A stretch of 64,000 nucleotides of DNA from Lanius collurio (GCA_020086605.1 JACBWW010000012.1:8754321-8818320), one strand, 5' to 3'; shown: positions 36,705 through 49,589, counted from the first letter of the stretch. The notes: generated from the letters alone by a model not told the origin. Translations and numbers: made by a program.

Positions 36705-39700
36705 CTGTCTTCCACCGCACCAGGCCCTTGTCTATGACACTGGCTCCTGACTAATTAAGCACAAGTGCATCCATGCCTTCGAGGATTTTTATTTTTTCCT
36801 CTATGGATCCTGTACTTTCCACCTTCCTGCACTGGGTTTTGTTCTGTTGATTTAGGAACCATGTTAGTATGGCTCGGGAAGGATCCCAGGCTCAACCAGA
36901 GCAGGCAAAGTGTCAGTATTTAACAGATATTTGTGTTAGCAACTAATCAGCTGGGAATAGCACTATCTCCTGATGGTGAATATAGACTCATTCTTGTGAT
37001 CCTGTATCATGTCAAGGACTGAACTCTTGGTGCTTTGCTGTTTTTTTCCTGGAATTATCTGTGTACTGTAGCAGCTATGACAGCAGTCACAGGGCTGTCT
37101 CAGGAACTAGAGTGATTGTGAAAGCTGTTGTTAGCATGTAGCATGAAAGATAGTGGTGAGCCCTGTAAACACTAAAGACCAGACTGGGCCCCTGTACCTG
37201 TTACTTTGCATGAAAAAAGGAACAAATCCTAGGGCGTTTTTCCAAAGAACCATGAGCATTGCAATCCCAGATAAAAGAGGAAATATTCCACTGTTTAGTC
37301 ACATTTAGTCTAGGTTTCCATAAATCCCTGATCATGGGTGTCTTTACAAATTGCACTGTATGGAGAACTAAGCTGTCCTTGAATATTAATAACCCAGACT
37401 AGCCAGATCAATTCTGTATTAAGGTCATGTCACTCAATGCCTGCCTGGTGATGTCAGGGCAGTTCCAACAGTCTTTAAAGTACCACATAATTTAAGGCCA
37501 CAAATGCTAATTAAAACTTTTGGTTCCATTAATGCACATGTTCAGAAATGACTTGGAGTTGTCTAAAATGCTGAGCTTTTGTCTATAATGGGAATATCAG
37601 TGGAAACTCGTAGGTGCCAAAGGCTTTGCATGTTCTGCCCCCAGCTTTGGAGCATGGTGCCAGCTGAGACTCAGAATGTTAATTCCATAAATGCCTTCAA
37701 GTCAAGACTACAGGCATGTTTGTTTAATCTGGCTTTTCCTGAACAATAGCTTTGTCTCTGGATGCATTCTCTAAAGTGCTCTGAGATTTTTTTTTGTGTG
37801 TGGTTTTTTTTAACATGAAGAGCATCACATACGTAAATGTATAAAATGTGCGATGTATTTTTAATGTGCAGTGATACATTTCTCTTCATCACCCTATACA
37901 AAAAAGGAAACGTGCATTCATTTGATTCCAAGAACTCGAAGACTTTTTTTATACTAGCAATGAAGTTAAAAAAAACCAGTGCCTTCTAAACTTGTATATT
38001 ACATAAATAATGAACATTAATGCAGTTTCAAAAATGGTAGCAATCATTTCTCAAATGTATTGTTATTTTAATACTCACAAGAGATTACTTTGATTTTCTG
38101 AATAATATCTAGGTTTACAGCAGGAACTGCACAGCCTATGTGAGTAATATGAGACCTAATTATGTTATACCCTGAAATCAATAAATATATGCTCTTAAAA
38201 GTGAGTTACTGATGCCATTTGAACAAAATCACCTTACCTAGACTCATGATGCAAACTTGGACACACCAAGTTTGGTTGGAGGAAAAACCAAACCCTTCTG
38301 AGCGAAGCTGATATTTTGCTGTTGTTTATCTCCCTCACCTTCACCTTCAACCCTCCCCCATCTCTCCTGCTTGCCTTCACCTGGCTGCCTTTGCTCATTT
38401 GCAAATCTCAATTGAACACTTTTTTTTTTTTTAATTTGCAAGAAGAAATGCAAATTGCTAAAATGCAAATGCTGGTAGTGACAAGAAGCTATACGCAAAA
38501 ATATGATATAGGACTTTGATATAGAACAATTGTGTCTGTAGGAATGACAAATGATACTCATATAGTTAAAATGCTGCATTTATTTTGCCACAACTCTCCA
38601 TGTGGACATTCTTACTCAGAAATAAACACTTTTTTTTTTCCAGTTTAGATAAACTGCTTTCAAAGCAGCAGAAGCAAAAATGGATAAACCCATTCATTTT
38701 ACTCACACACACACATACATTCACATCCTTATGGATGAAAAAGGGGGTTATATTGTCCAGCTACAGTGGTTTAAATTCCCACATTAGTATATATTGTTAT
38801 AATTTCTGATATAGGCAGGCTCTTATACTCCATATGGCTTCCATATGCACAAACCCTTGGTTACTGAAGATGGATGAAAGCCATATTGTTTTTTAATGCA
38901 TATGCTGAGGAAAAAGAGCTATCACTAACCTGTGAACTGATTATACCTGGTATATTTAAACTGATGTTAAAGCATAACTATAGTTGCATAAAACTATGCC
39001 TATAGCAGAAACCTTTGGTAGCATACAAAGGACAATTAAAAGCTTATTATAATTTTTCAAAAAGAATTTCCACTACTGGCAGAAGTTTATAAAGATATTT
39101 TTGCTGGAAAGGAAATGTTCTTGCTGATGTAGCTCATTTTATGGAAGGCCATGGCAAAAGCTGTTCTAGAAGTGTCCTGTTGGTGGTACAACGTCAGTCA
39201 CAGCAGGACTGGTTACTGACAGAGCTCCCTCCACAAACACTTCCTAGTGTACATCAGACCTCAGGGTCCATTTCAAAAGGTGTTATGTAAATGGGGTGTT
39301 AAAACCATTGTGACAGCAGAGAAACAAAGATCATTCCCTGTGGGGAAAGGAATATGCAAAACTGGCTGGAGACAGTCCAGCAGTTGGGAGTCAGGCTGTC
39401 TTTCTCTGCAAGGATCTGGGTGAAAGAGCCAGCAGGCAAAACTTGCTTCATTTGGGCATGGCAGGGTCACAAACTCCTCTGAGCTGAGAGCTAAGTCCAG
39501 GGGCATGTGGGAGTTTTGGCAGTATGGGTGGCTCATGTCATGGAGTTCAAGCCCTGTTTTGGGCCTCTGGTTTTGCTGAGACTTTATCATGAAGTGGAAA
39601 CGTTGTGGTAGTGGAGAGAATGCAAGTGTTGGAGGAGAGGTGTAAAGTCCCTGTGCAGGCACTCTCTGCTGTCCTGCACAGAGAGAGGATGAGGAAAAAC

Positions 39701-42700
39701 AGGCAGATGCACACGGTCCAAGTGTCAGAGGTAGCTTGCACATAGCACCCAGATGTTTCATGATTCATTTCCCACGGTTCTGTGTCAGAGGTCTGCTGAG
39801 AAGAAGCTTATTTGTTCATATTTTTACAGAGCAATGGTCAATATACTGAACCAGAATGAAGAACAAAGCTGTATGTGACCTTGGGTAGAGCAGTCAATAG
39901 TGTCTGCTTCCATTCTGCTCCCTCCTGCCCCTGTGCACCCCGAGACATTGGCTGGATTGTGAATTAAAGTCCATGCTGGGCAAATCACTGTCAGCATGCA
40001 GTACAGCCTGAGTCCAACAGAAGTGCTCTTGATCTATCAGCAACATGAAAGAAATATTGCACCCCAGTGGCAGCAAGCAGGGGAAAAAACAAATAAAATG
40101 TTATTATAATATTTCCTGTGAAGGAAGTTGGGATAATATTGTGGCTGGTAGCTGACCAGCTGCTTTCATTTAATATTTTTCTAATTTTAGTCAGTGTTGG
40201 TCAAACAAACACAGCTTTCAGGGGATTTCCTTCAGTGTTAACAGACTGTCGTGTAGTTAGTCGAACAGAAGCTCTGCAGTGTGAGGTATGATCAAGAAAT
40301 GTGCCCTTTTTAAAAATAGTGCTGCATTGGTACAATTAACTGTTCTTGAGGGGGCCAGATTTTTGAAACCTGGGACCTAGATTGAGCTGTTCATTGGCTT
40401 AGCTCTGCTGCAATTGCACTTCTCTGAGGCACTGAATTTGGATGGGCCAGACCTGCTCATGGTGATGCAAAGTGTTAAAGAAAATGGAGAAATTGTGTAT
40501 CACGGTCTGGCCTGGGAAGCTCAACCCCTGGAAACGGCGGCTATAGCTGGAGGTGCAAATGTACTGCCTCGCACCTGCAGAAAGGAAGTCTGGGACTCAG
40601 CCCTCTAAAATTATTCCTGGGTACAGAATGGGCTATTATAGTGGAGTTTTCAAAGAACTCTTTTTAGGGTGAAAAATAAAATTCACTGGCTGGCTGGTAG
40701 CAGAGTCATAGACAGTCTGCCACTGTGTACTCAGTGCCCAATGTGCTGCTTATTCTAAGTTGAGCTGCTAAATTGCTTCGTGTTAATAATTTGTTGTTTA
40801 TTGCAGTGGTGGAGCTGCCTGCCTGCCTGCTCCTGGGGCTATGGCATTATTAACTATTCCCTTCCCAAGAGATGCTACCCTCTATCCTCACCTTGACCCT
40901 CTCTTTTGCTGCCAAGTTGCAAGACCTTTAAGTTGCGTGTCTTTTGCTTTGCAAGAGCTTTTCAGGATGTGTAGAACGTTTGCATGACTCAGAGAGCTGG
41001 CTTCCACTTGAGATCCCTAAAATCTATAACATTGGGATTCAGAGCCACATGCTTCTCTAACATTCATAACCAAAATGTCATGGCCATGTGGCTCCTGCAT
41101 TCAGCAGAATTACGGTTTGCTACAGATGTTAATGAGTGCACGGGCACAGTTAGGAAGTTTGCTGTCCAGTCTCCATTCTGCATGAAGGGATTTGAAGAAA
41201 AATCCAGGCACCAGATTCATTTTAGAAACTGTAAAAGCTGTTTTGGGGTATTCAGGGGTCCTGACTAAATTCACCCGAATGTTAACAAATTGTGTTTATG
41301 GATTAAAAGGAGAGGGAACAGCTAGAAACATATGCCATCTTGTATCTGTTTCATATAGTACTATTATGATCAGAAACTCAGCTTTCTGATATTTATGGTC
41401 CATCAGTATGTCCATAACACACTGGTTCAGTTGAGAATTTAAGTGATATTTTCATTTTGATTAATAGTTGGCAATGAAAACACAGTCTGATATCTCAAAA
41501 TCAGACTATGGAAGTCTTTGCTGAAGACTTCAATGGTGAAACAGCACCTTGCTGAAAACAGCTCTCTGAGACAACTGGTATGCTTGCAAATAGTATAAGG
41601 GAAAAAAAGGAAGAGAGAATAGTGAATTACTGGAAGCAAGGACCAGGAAGAACAGCTTTCTGGCTACAAATGTCTGTGTTAGAATGACAGAGTGCATCTA
41701 TCCAAAGAAGGCCAGACAAGGTAGTCTTAATGAAGGCGTTCTGAGGCATTCTAGCAATGTTCTTCTTATTCCCAACACTTTGTTAAAGTCAAGGACTTTC
41801 TAAAATGTGTAGGCACAAGCAGAATTCAGTCCTGTTGAACCGTATTTAATTTTTAAAAGTTTTATAAGGCTATTCTTCAGCAAAATAACCAAGTGACATG
41901 AAAAAAAAAACGGCATTTGGAAATTACAGCAAATGATAGACTTTGCTCTTCAGAATAAGTTCACAAATTTTTGCTCCTCCTGAATTCTTTTGCTGGTGTT
42001 GCAAGCAAAGCTATCTGTTACTAGCAGTGGATTCAGAGTAAAACAAACAACAACAACAAAAAAACCAAAACAAAAAAAAATTTGTGCATTAGCGACTACT
42101 ACAAAGAAAACATGAAAGAGAGGACATTCCATGGGGGACATCTACCATGAGTTCAAAGAAGAAGAGCAGACATTCTTCTGGTAGCCAAAACCAGGATTAT
42201 AGTCACAGCATTAAATAGACCACAACGCCTTTTTTTGGTGATGTAGTTCTGCTGGCACTTCAATTTGGTGTTCTGTCTCTAATCACTATCTATACACCTT
42301 GCCCTGATGCCACTATTCACACAGGGTATGTCATGCCTTTCTACCAGCTTTGCACATTGAAAATGGCAGGATTCACCCTGTAAAGGGCGTGTTCTTAGTT
42401 TTTCATCCTCAATTATAAGAGCCACACACTTGCCATATTAAAATTTAAAATTGTGTTTATTGAGACATATGGGTATTTACTATGTGCAAATGTTATATTT
42501 ACTTTGAGATGTTTTCGTATGTGCATATTTCTGTTAGTGATAATATTGTTATGGTAATTCCTACACGAATGTGTATAGTATGTATTTTGAGTATCTCTGG
42601 AAGTATTTATTAGTTGCCTTGTTGCTAATCACTTTCAGAATGTAAAATATTGAATAGTGGGCTAAATAGTTCACATGCATGTTGATTTCACTTACTTTTT

Positions 42701-44145
42701 TTAGGGAATATTTAAGGCAATGTAAGGACTGAATCAAGACAACCTAGGCAAAGCTGTCTGTAACTTGTCTGACAAGCCACATTTAGTTCAGTTTATTGAG
42801 AACTTTTATGAAAAGAGTTCTGAGGAAAATTATTATCAAACTCTTGATAAATATTTTGCAGTGGGGGTAGGAAGGAACATTGTGGTTTATAGATGTGAGG
42901 GCAGAGTCTGACCTACAGATACAAGGAGATGATTGGAAAACAAAAACAGCTTGGAAACCTTACACCTTTATTCTTAGTGTGCCATTCAATTAAACATTCT
43001 CTGAGGCTGTATTGCAATGCTTTCTCATATTTTCTCATCGAAAATCTAGTTCCTTGAAATGATACTGGGGAAATCTGTGACCACCAAAATAATCCACCTA
43101 TGACTGCTCATGACCATGGGATTTCTAGCTCTGAGGTGACAAAGTTAAGTGAAGCTCAAACAACTGTCCCTCTGAAGTGCATGAGAGTCTTGATTTTCAC
43201 TTCAGCAAGACTTTGATTTGGTGGATTTTCACATAGTCACTGCAAAACTACTTGGACCTAATGCTCCCTAAAACTGCCTGAAACTCATGGATACAGTGGT
43301 AATGTGACATACCTGAAGAGCACATCTGCACCAGTATCTTAGTTCAGATAAAAATGGTGGGCTTGAATGGCAAAAGAAGTGATTCCTGCATTTGGCACAT
43401 CGGTGTATCTCCTTGGCATACAGGACTGTGGTTACACAGAACCTCCTCATGGATGTGCAATCATGATCCAGGAGATCATGGAAAAAATGAAGAGGAAAGT
43501 CACATTAATTATTGTTGTCATTCTTAGTATGCTAGCTGAGTTACTTCAGGATAAATTTGGCTCATTTTTGAGAAGAAAATTCTGTTATACATTTGTGTAT
43601 GGACCAGAGTAGTGGAATACACTCAAACACGGTTTTGTAGTGACCCACTTCATCAATGCTTTCTTGTCACACTAGCAGCTAGTCAGCTTTATATCAAATG
43701 ATTTATAAGGCAAGTACCCTACTTTAATTATGGTGATAATCATGCTTTATCAGATATATTTTAGCATCCTGAGAAAGAAAAAAGAAAATCATATTATGAA
43801 CATACCACCATAAACACTATACAAATGGTTTGTCTCTTGAATATCACTTAGGTATCCATCAGGTAAATAAATCTTGGAATCTTCCCCCCCCCAAAAAAAA
43901 AAAAAGAAGATCAATGCAAAAATTACATCAGAAAGGAGGAGAGCACAAAATTTTTGAATTTGAAATTGAAAGAATTACAAATCCTTTTTGTTTTGAATAC
44001 TATATGAATCTTGTAATGGCAAGTCTCATATATCTGTGAATTTAGCAGATGGAGGAAGGATATATGAAGAATTTCAAGTCAACTGACACAACAATTTGCA
44101 TAAAATCTTCACCTCTGAAAACAAAAGGATTTCTAGGCAGTAGGA
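36705..44145. other. Long non-coding stretch
   Basis: No gene is supported. The longest open frame in the window (39761 to 39273, minus, 162 codons) lies here. Its translation has no known domain, it overlaps another minus-strand frame, and it has no promoter or splice support. Balanced sequence near 37430-37560 (CACAAATGCTAATTAAAAC) could be conserved. An 8-bp-arm hairpin GTTTGGTT/AACCAAAC lies at 38270-38293. A-rich low-complexity sequence occurs near 42040-42080. Confidence 0.5.
43884..43905. repeat. C9-A13 homopolymer junction
   Basis: Nine C are followed directly by thirteen A. No transposon body is attached on either side. Length is likely unstable and prone to sequencing error. Confidence 0.9.
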
Positions 44146-44147
44146 AT

Positions 44148-44281
44148 CATAGCAGATACTGAATTGGAAGGGACCCACAAGGATCTTCAAGTCTAACTCT
44201 GAAGTGAATGGCCCATTCAGGGAGTGAACCCGCAACCTTGGGATTATTAGCACCAGGCTCTAACTGACTGACCTGATCTCA
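44148..44281 (-). mobile_element. tRNA-Ile-headed SINE with CR1-like tail (TguSINE1-type)
   Basis: On the minus strand the head (44280 to 44209) aligns along its length with a eukaryotic tRNA-Ile. It keeps the GGTGCTAATAA anticodon stem and loop with an AAT anticodon (reverse complement of 44242-44252) and a changed B box (GGTTCACTCC, reverse complement of 44221-44230). The 3' part (44208 to about 44148) carries a CR1-like end with TTGGAAGGGACCCACAAGGA on the + strand (44164-44183) and a worn GGAATCATAG tail. A tRNA head supplies the pol III promoter and the CR1 end allows CR1 enzymes to copy the RNA. This architecture is known from songbirds. Several mismatches to tRNA, such as the D-arm, show it is not a functional tRNA gene. 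Confidence 0.85.
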
Positions 44282-44284
44282 GGG

Positions 44285-44575
44285 TCAAGCTGATCTAAAA
44301 GATCCTCCCCTTGATGAAAGGAGAGTGTATGATTTGCAGTTATGTGGGAGAGGGATTTTCTCAGTATTGTTTCCTTGCTGAATAAAAAGGGCCACAGCAA
44401 GGTTTATGAGTTTAAACATGTCATGTTTTTATCATGCGCACCAAGTTTTCTAAGTGGGTGGGTACTGTCAAGCACACTAGGATGTGTCACAGCAGCGTGG
44501 GGCTGTAAAGACAGGCCAGTAACTCAGAATGTTTCAAAACGTTTCAAAATTTATTAGGGATGAATGCTCCTGAGC
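44285..44575. other. Non-coding spacer
   Basis: No gene or repeat was recognised between the SINE and the motif-rich block. The short open frame at 44342-44557 is unrecognised. Confidence 0.5.
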
Positions 44576-44579
44576 ACCT

Positions 44580-44960
44580 CATATTTTCATACTTTCACTC
44601 TTGCTTAGGTGGTTAGTGGCTGCCTGAAGACAGATAACCTCTGTGGTTATCTGGTTAGCTCTTAACACCTAATTATCACTTCATCCAAGGCTTTGGGCTG
44701 GGTGATTAAGAATCAGTATGTTTAAAAGTCTCTAAACAAAGGATTTTTAAAAATTTATTTTTAAAGGAATTAAGTGAATTATTCCCATAATAGGAATCTC
44801 CTCAGGGGATATGGGACTAAACAATGGCCCAGGGCTTTGGGGGAAAAGGCTGGTTCAATTAGGCAAGGGATAAAAAACCTGATCTGATTTTTCCCCATGT
44901 GTTTTATATCTTCGGTCATCTAATGCAATATAGTAAGGGAAAGCATGGGCCAAGTAAGAA
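44580..44960. promoter_or_regulatory. Candidate enhancer: GATA palindrome, T-box, homeobox, MEF2, NK-2 and CArG matches
   Basis: Within 164 bp there is a perfect inverted repeat CAGATAACC (44631-44639) / GGTTATCTG (44645-44653), giving two opposed AGATAA GATA sites. There is also a T-box half site TAACACCT (44663-44670), CTAATTATC (from 44670), an exact MEF2 consensus TTATTTTTAA (44755-44764), an NK-2-type TTAAGTG (44770-44776) and an exact CArG box CCATAATAGG (44785-44794). These factor families act together in heart and muscle enhancers. No transposon marks are present and the sequence is balanced. The function is inference: each motif is short, and several are AT-rich words expected by chance. 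Confidence 0.35.
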
Positions 44961-44964
44961 AATT

Positions 44965-47900
44965 CCTCCTTGGCAACAACCAGTACTAATAAAAGAACTA
45001 AGCAAAACACCTTCCTTTATAGCATTTCAAATGTATGGATAAGTGTAAACATGCCTTATTTTTAGTGTAGGAAGTGGAATGCCTGTAGTTTAATTTGTGT
45101 CTTAACATTTGCTTCTCTAGTGACCAGATTAAAGGAAAGGGACCTGCTCCTGGCTAGGTGTTTCTTTAAAAGAGTTTCTGGTAAATATCTTACTGGTAAA
45201 CCTGATCTTGAAAAATCACATCCTCTTTTACTTGTCCCCACAAGCTCTTGTCTCTTAGGCCATTTCAAAAGTATTTGAAAAACTTGTCAGTGGACAAAAA
45301 ATAGTCGGGTGCTTTCACTGGGTTTGTAGTTCCTGACAACAAACAGCATTCATATAGAGCCTGCTGTGGGTCTAAAGGCATTATCAGTGCTGGAGATGAA
45401 GGAGAAGAAAAAGAAAAGGTGTAGGAATCAGGACAATCACTGGAGGAGAAGCCCTGGTTAAACCTGGTAACTGGGGAGTAAGATGGGACATGGTCCACCT
45501 TTCAGAAATCACAGGTTGTTAGCTGTGCTGTAGCATTTGTCTCTTACAAAGACAGATTTTTGTGTCCTTTACCCTTGTATGCTTACCTAGACCAGTGAAT
45601 ATGCCCTTCAACATCTAAATACAGTCACTACTTTGTTCAAAAAGCAGAAGCCTGGAAAGAGGTGTTAAGAAACGATCAGCATGAGGTAACCATGAATGAG
45701 TATTCCACATAATTACTGTACCTTTTATCTCATTCATTCATTTGATCAATGACTCTTTCCATTTTTCAACTGTCACAGCATCACCTTCAAGATTTTAAGC
45801 CATGTCTTCCAGTCTTTTCATTTCCCTGAAGAATTTCAGTCCCAATGCCACACCTTCCTGAAGACCTTTCTGATCCTCTCTGTGGCTAAATTTATAACCT
45901 TTCTAAGGAATGTTTTATTTATGGATGTGCACTCAGTTGGTGAGGGGTAACATTTGTGTACAATTGTGTATGTATGCACTGCCATGGAAAAGAAAACAAA
46001 GCTGATAATTTCTAGAACTATGTGGGGAATGTCAACGGCATAAATATCCGCATGTTTCATGAAATTCATGTACAGACAGGCATTCCAAATCAGATCATAC
46101 ACACTGTTTCCTCTCATGCCTTATCTGTTATCTGTGGGTGAAGGAAACTCTCTTGTAAGTATCTGTAAAATAATCAGCTCAAATGGGAATATTTTTTTCC
46201 TGTCATCAATTTATAGCAGTTGTTTTTCCCTAATTCTTAAAATTATGTATAGAAGCAAAAAAGTCTTCTTACTCTAGGAATTATATTTTTCCTTTACAAG
46301 CTGCATCAATTTTTATTAAAATATCTCATGACAATGAGTTTCACTGAGTGACAGACTTCCATTTTGATGTTGCACCAACTAAAAGTACAGAATCATTGAC
46401 ATGACTAGAGATTTCATTTCAAATTTGCCAAAAAAAAAAAAAAAAAAAAAACAACCAAAAAAAAAAAAACCAAAAAAACCCAAACCAGCAGAAATATGTT
46501 GAATTTACTAGTGCTTGACTCTGGTGTACCCAAGAAGAAAATCTATTTATTTCTATATTTTCAACATTTTCAAAGCCTGAGAGAAAGACAGGCCTCATAC
46601 CCATAGGTTTATTCATATTGATACATAGCCCCAGTCAGAACTTCCCTTTCTACCTGATTTAGTTCTGCTTTTAAGTCATTAAAACAGGAGAAATTAAGCT
46701 AAAATGTATCACAGTGGTTTCTGCATGGTGAACATACAAAGCTGCTCCAGGAATATGATGGTTCTGCACAGACCCAAATAATGGGAGGGACAGGAGCAGG
46801 TGATCAGTGACTGCAGTACTCACAGCCCAACATTTCATTCAGCACAATTCTGAAGATGACTATGAAAGAAAGAAAATATATATTTAGGCTTAGTTTGAGA
46901 ATATATCAAGTTCCTTATGAAATAAATGCTCCAGGGAAAAAGAGGATGTATAATTCAGTCAAAGAGTATTTACTTTCACTCTAATTCATAGGAGGAAGTG
47001 TACAACCAGTGTGCAAAATGCTATGGTGTGTTTTGATATAGGAAATATTGCTGACAAGCAGCTTTATAGGAAATGTTAAGGTTTTAATTAAATCTATATA
47101 TTGTTTTTACTCTGCAACTACATATTTATTTTTAAAGGAAATGATATTTTTAAAGGAAGCCTCCTTCAGTGTTGCTATCTTTTCTGCAAGTATCTTCTGA
47201 GAGGTGCTCCTTATAGAGAATACATGGATATGTTGCCTCTTAACATTCTGGTTTCTTATGGTCCAGTGTGACAAATTGAATAACCAGGGATGGCAACATG
47301 ACTTAGTCTGATTATATTGTTGCAGTAGTCAGAAGCTTGTGCTTGGTGGTACACACTACCTGCCTGCACCAAAAGGGAAAAGGCTCCATGTGGGACATCA
47401 TAGGCTTTCAATGCCCACTGGAACTCAGCAACTAAATTAAAAGACAGGGTCCCAGGTCACACCTTATTCATGAAGCCTGGTCCTGAAATGCTTCTTACAG
47501 AAAAAAATGTCCTGGACTCCCAGGAAAGAACCATGGGAAGCAGATTTATAAGTAGGAAGTTCAAAACTTATATGGAATAAAAGTCCTGAGGGGCTAAACT
47601 GCTGGCCCTATGCCACTTATGCAGCAAAACAATTAATTCAAAGAACATGTGATAAGTTGAAGCCAGAAATACTCAGGCAGTTTTCTAGGCAAATCATAGT
47701 AAACTTTTGTTCCAAAAACATCACAATCTAATTCTTACCATGGTAAAATAAAAAGTATTGAGGGAATTGGATATGTCTTCATCTCATATATAAAGTGTAT
47801 TTAAAGTAAGTGAACAACTGATATTCTCCCATGTATTTATTAGTATTCCCAGAAAGTTACATGAGCAAACAACAAAAGCTAAGCTTATTCTGAAATTTGC

Positions 47901-48285
47901 AAGTATCTGGATTTATATCTTTTAAAGTGACAATGAAATGATAGATGAATTGATGGAAGAAAAATAAAAAAAGAAAACTTACCTGCTATTGTAATAATTT
48001 TAGTTAACAAAAAACTGAGAAGAACAATATCTAGTATACTCTTTATTACAACAACTAAAGCAGAAATAATGTTTTATAAGTTCAGGTAGAAGTAGCTCAG
48101 GCTTAATGAATAGACTTAGAATAATCTTAAGGGGCTGCAAGAGTAGGCAAGAGGTTATTTTCCCCAGAGGCTTTTTTTCTATTTGTCAGAGTAAACTCTC
48201 TAAACCTAAAGCCTCAGCAGACTTTTTGTTTTTTAAAGCATCTATTGTTCTGACAATCTCTACATTTTCCCTTTATTCTTTTTCT
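44965..48285. other. AT-rich non-coding stretch
   Basis: No gene is supported. Open frames at 45062-45268, 45265-45498 and 45836-46117 on the minus strand are unrecognised. It contains the A-rich tract listed separately. Confidence 0.5.
46428..46485. repeat. A-rich low-complexity tract
   Basis: Two long A-runs (about 22 and 13) are separated by CAACC, followed by CCAAAAAAACCCAAACC. It could be an old poly-A tail, but no retrogene or SINE body is seen on its left side. On the minus strand it forms the Phe/Trp-rich part of an open frame with no meaning. Confidence 0.9.
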
Positions 48286-48290
48286 TTCAG

Positions 48291-48321
48291 CAGACCTATG
48301 CACCAGAAACTGAAAAGCAAC
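48291..48321 (+). other. Candidate 31-bp micro-exon (unproven)
   Basis: A long pyrimidine tract ends in TTTCTTTCAG (48281-48290). It is followed by 31 bp and then a strong donor GTGAGT (48322-48327). The acceptor is a tandem CAGCAG, so 3 bp could be used alternatively. Two of three frames are open. No protein family is recognised and no neighbouring exon was found, so chance is quite possible. Confidence 0.2.
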
Positions 48322-48329
48322 GTGAGTTT

Positions 48330-49485
48330 TGTCAAATCTACATCAAAATAAAGTTCCAAAGCAGTATTTAACAGGAAAGGGAAAGAAAGCAATCTCCTTT
48401 GCCACACTAGCTTGATGCTTAGTTGTCATATTTCTCGCATTTGTGATTTCTCCCTTTGATCACTCTAATAACAATTCCTTAGACTATTAAAACTGGAAGT
48501 CAGAAACATGTTAGTGGAAAATTCTGCTTTTTACCATTAATGCTGTCTGTTTAATTTTTGTGATTTTCTCACTTTGGACCCTTAGCAGCGGTTAATTTCA
48601 CCACTCTCTTGCCCCAGTGTTATGCCAGTGTAAACTTGTCAAGACTCTTTTGTAAGGAGGTTAGTGATGTGTGATTGATAGGCTTTGACAAAAACCTGGT
48701 TTTGGACCAGCTACCTTTGGTGAGGTGGGGTGTGTGTAGTCAGTAGGATTTTTCTGTGTTGCTGTTAGCAGTACCGGAAGAAGGCAGGGAACTGGGAAGA
48801 CTGGCACAACACAGATACATTTGGCCCCTGCTTTATTTCTAGTTCTGCTTTCTAGTTCTCTTTAGAACAACACCCCCCCCGTGTGAGAGGTTTTCCTAAA
48901 GGAAAGTGCCTAAATTAGTTTTCAAGCTGACCTGAAAGTAGAGTCCTGGGTAAATGGTCTTTTTGATTTTTTTTTTTCTCTCTAGCACTTAGGACATGTC
49001 CAGATGAACAGATAACCACTGCTGTTTGTATCCCTCTTTTAAGAATAAATAACAACAAATATTGAAGCAAAATAACAAATATGAGAATCTTATCTCCTAC
49101 CCCACAAGAGCATGCATTGTCCAATCAGGAAAAGGAACATGGGAATAACTTGGAAATATTTATCTTTCCACCTCTCTGTCAACACCTGTGGAGTTGTTTG
49201 CATTGGGTACTTTATATGGTGCTATATTTTGGGTTGCTGTTTGACACCGTTTACAGAGCAATCTGTGTTTTAACATTAAGTCTCTGAGTTGCTAATATCT
49301 TTAAAGCAAGCTGCATTCATTTTCTTTGCTTGCTTTTTTTGGGAATCAATAGTCTGAAGTTTAGTGCTTGTAAAGGTGGGGGATGTGCAGTGATAGCTAA
49401 AGCCATCTACTGTGAGAGCCATCAGCAAGTACACTCTGTGCAGCACTGCCAAGGCTAATTGGCGACTTTTTTGCTATTTGTGCCT
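48330..49485. other. Non-coding stretch, possibly conserved in part
   Basis: No gene is seen. The part near 48390-48760 has balanced composition, with words such as CATTAATGCTG, and lacks simple repeats. A fragment near 48612-48636 (CCCAGTGTTATGCCAGTGTAAAC) slightly recalls MITE-like repeats. A C8 run lies at 48873-48880. Confidence 0.4.
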
Positions 49486-49487
49486 AG

Positions 49488-49582
49488 ACTGCTCCTCAAC
49501 AGAGGACGACAACATTCTTGTTTTTGTGACATGGGCAAGTGGAGAGCAAGATGAGGCCACCAAGGTTATTTCTGTTTGGGAC
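49488..49582 (+). other. Candidate 95-bp exon (unproven)
   Basis: The acceptor-like TTTTTTGCTATTTGTGCCTAG ends at 49487 and a donor GTAAGG starts at 49583. The 95 bp between is open in one frame, encoding an unrecognised segment that includes EDDNILVFVTWASGEQDEA. The frame extends beyond both sites (49412-49633), which weakens the case. No family assignment is possible. Confidence 0.2.
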
Positions 49583-49589
49583 GTAAGGC

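Noticed and set aside
39273..39761. Longest open frame, 162 codons on the minus strand
   Set aside because: No recognisable domain, a second minus-strand frame overlaps it, and it has no promoter or splice context. Length is compatible with chance in a GC-richer patch of a 64-kb window.
41101..41160. Translated word DVNECTG resembling the start of a calcium-binding EGF module
   Set aside because: The following residues lack the cysteine spacing of an EGF domain, so the word is chance.
44209..44280. A tRNA-Ile gene
   Set aside because: The D-arm and acceptor regions are mutated and a CR1-like tail follows directly, so it is the head of a SINE.
46428..46485. Poly-A tract as the tail of a processed pseudogene
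   Set aside because: No spliced coding sequence or SINE body lies on its left side and no flanking duplication was seen.
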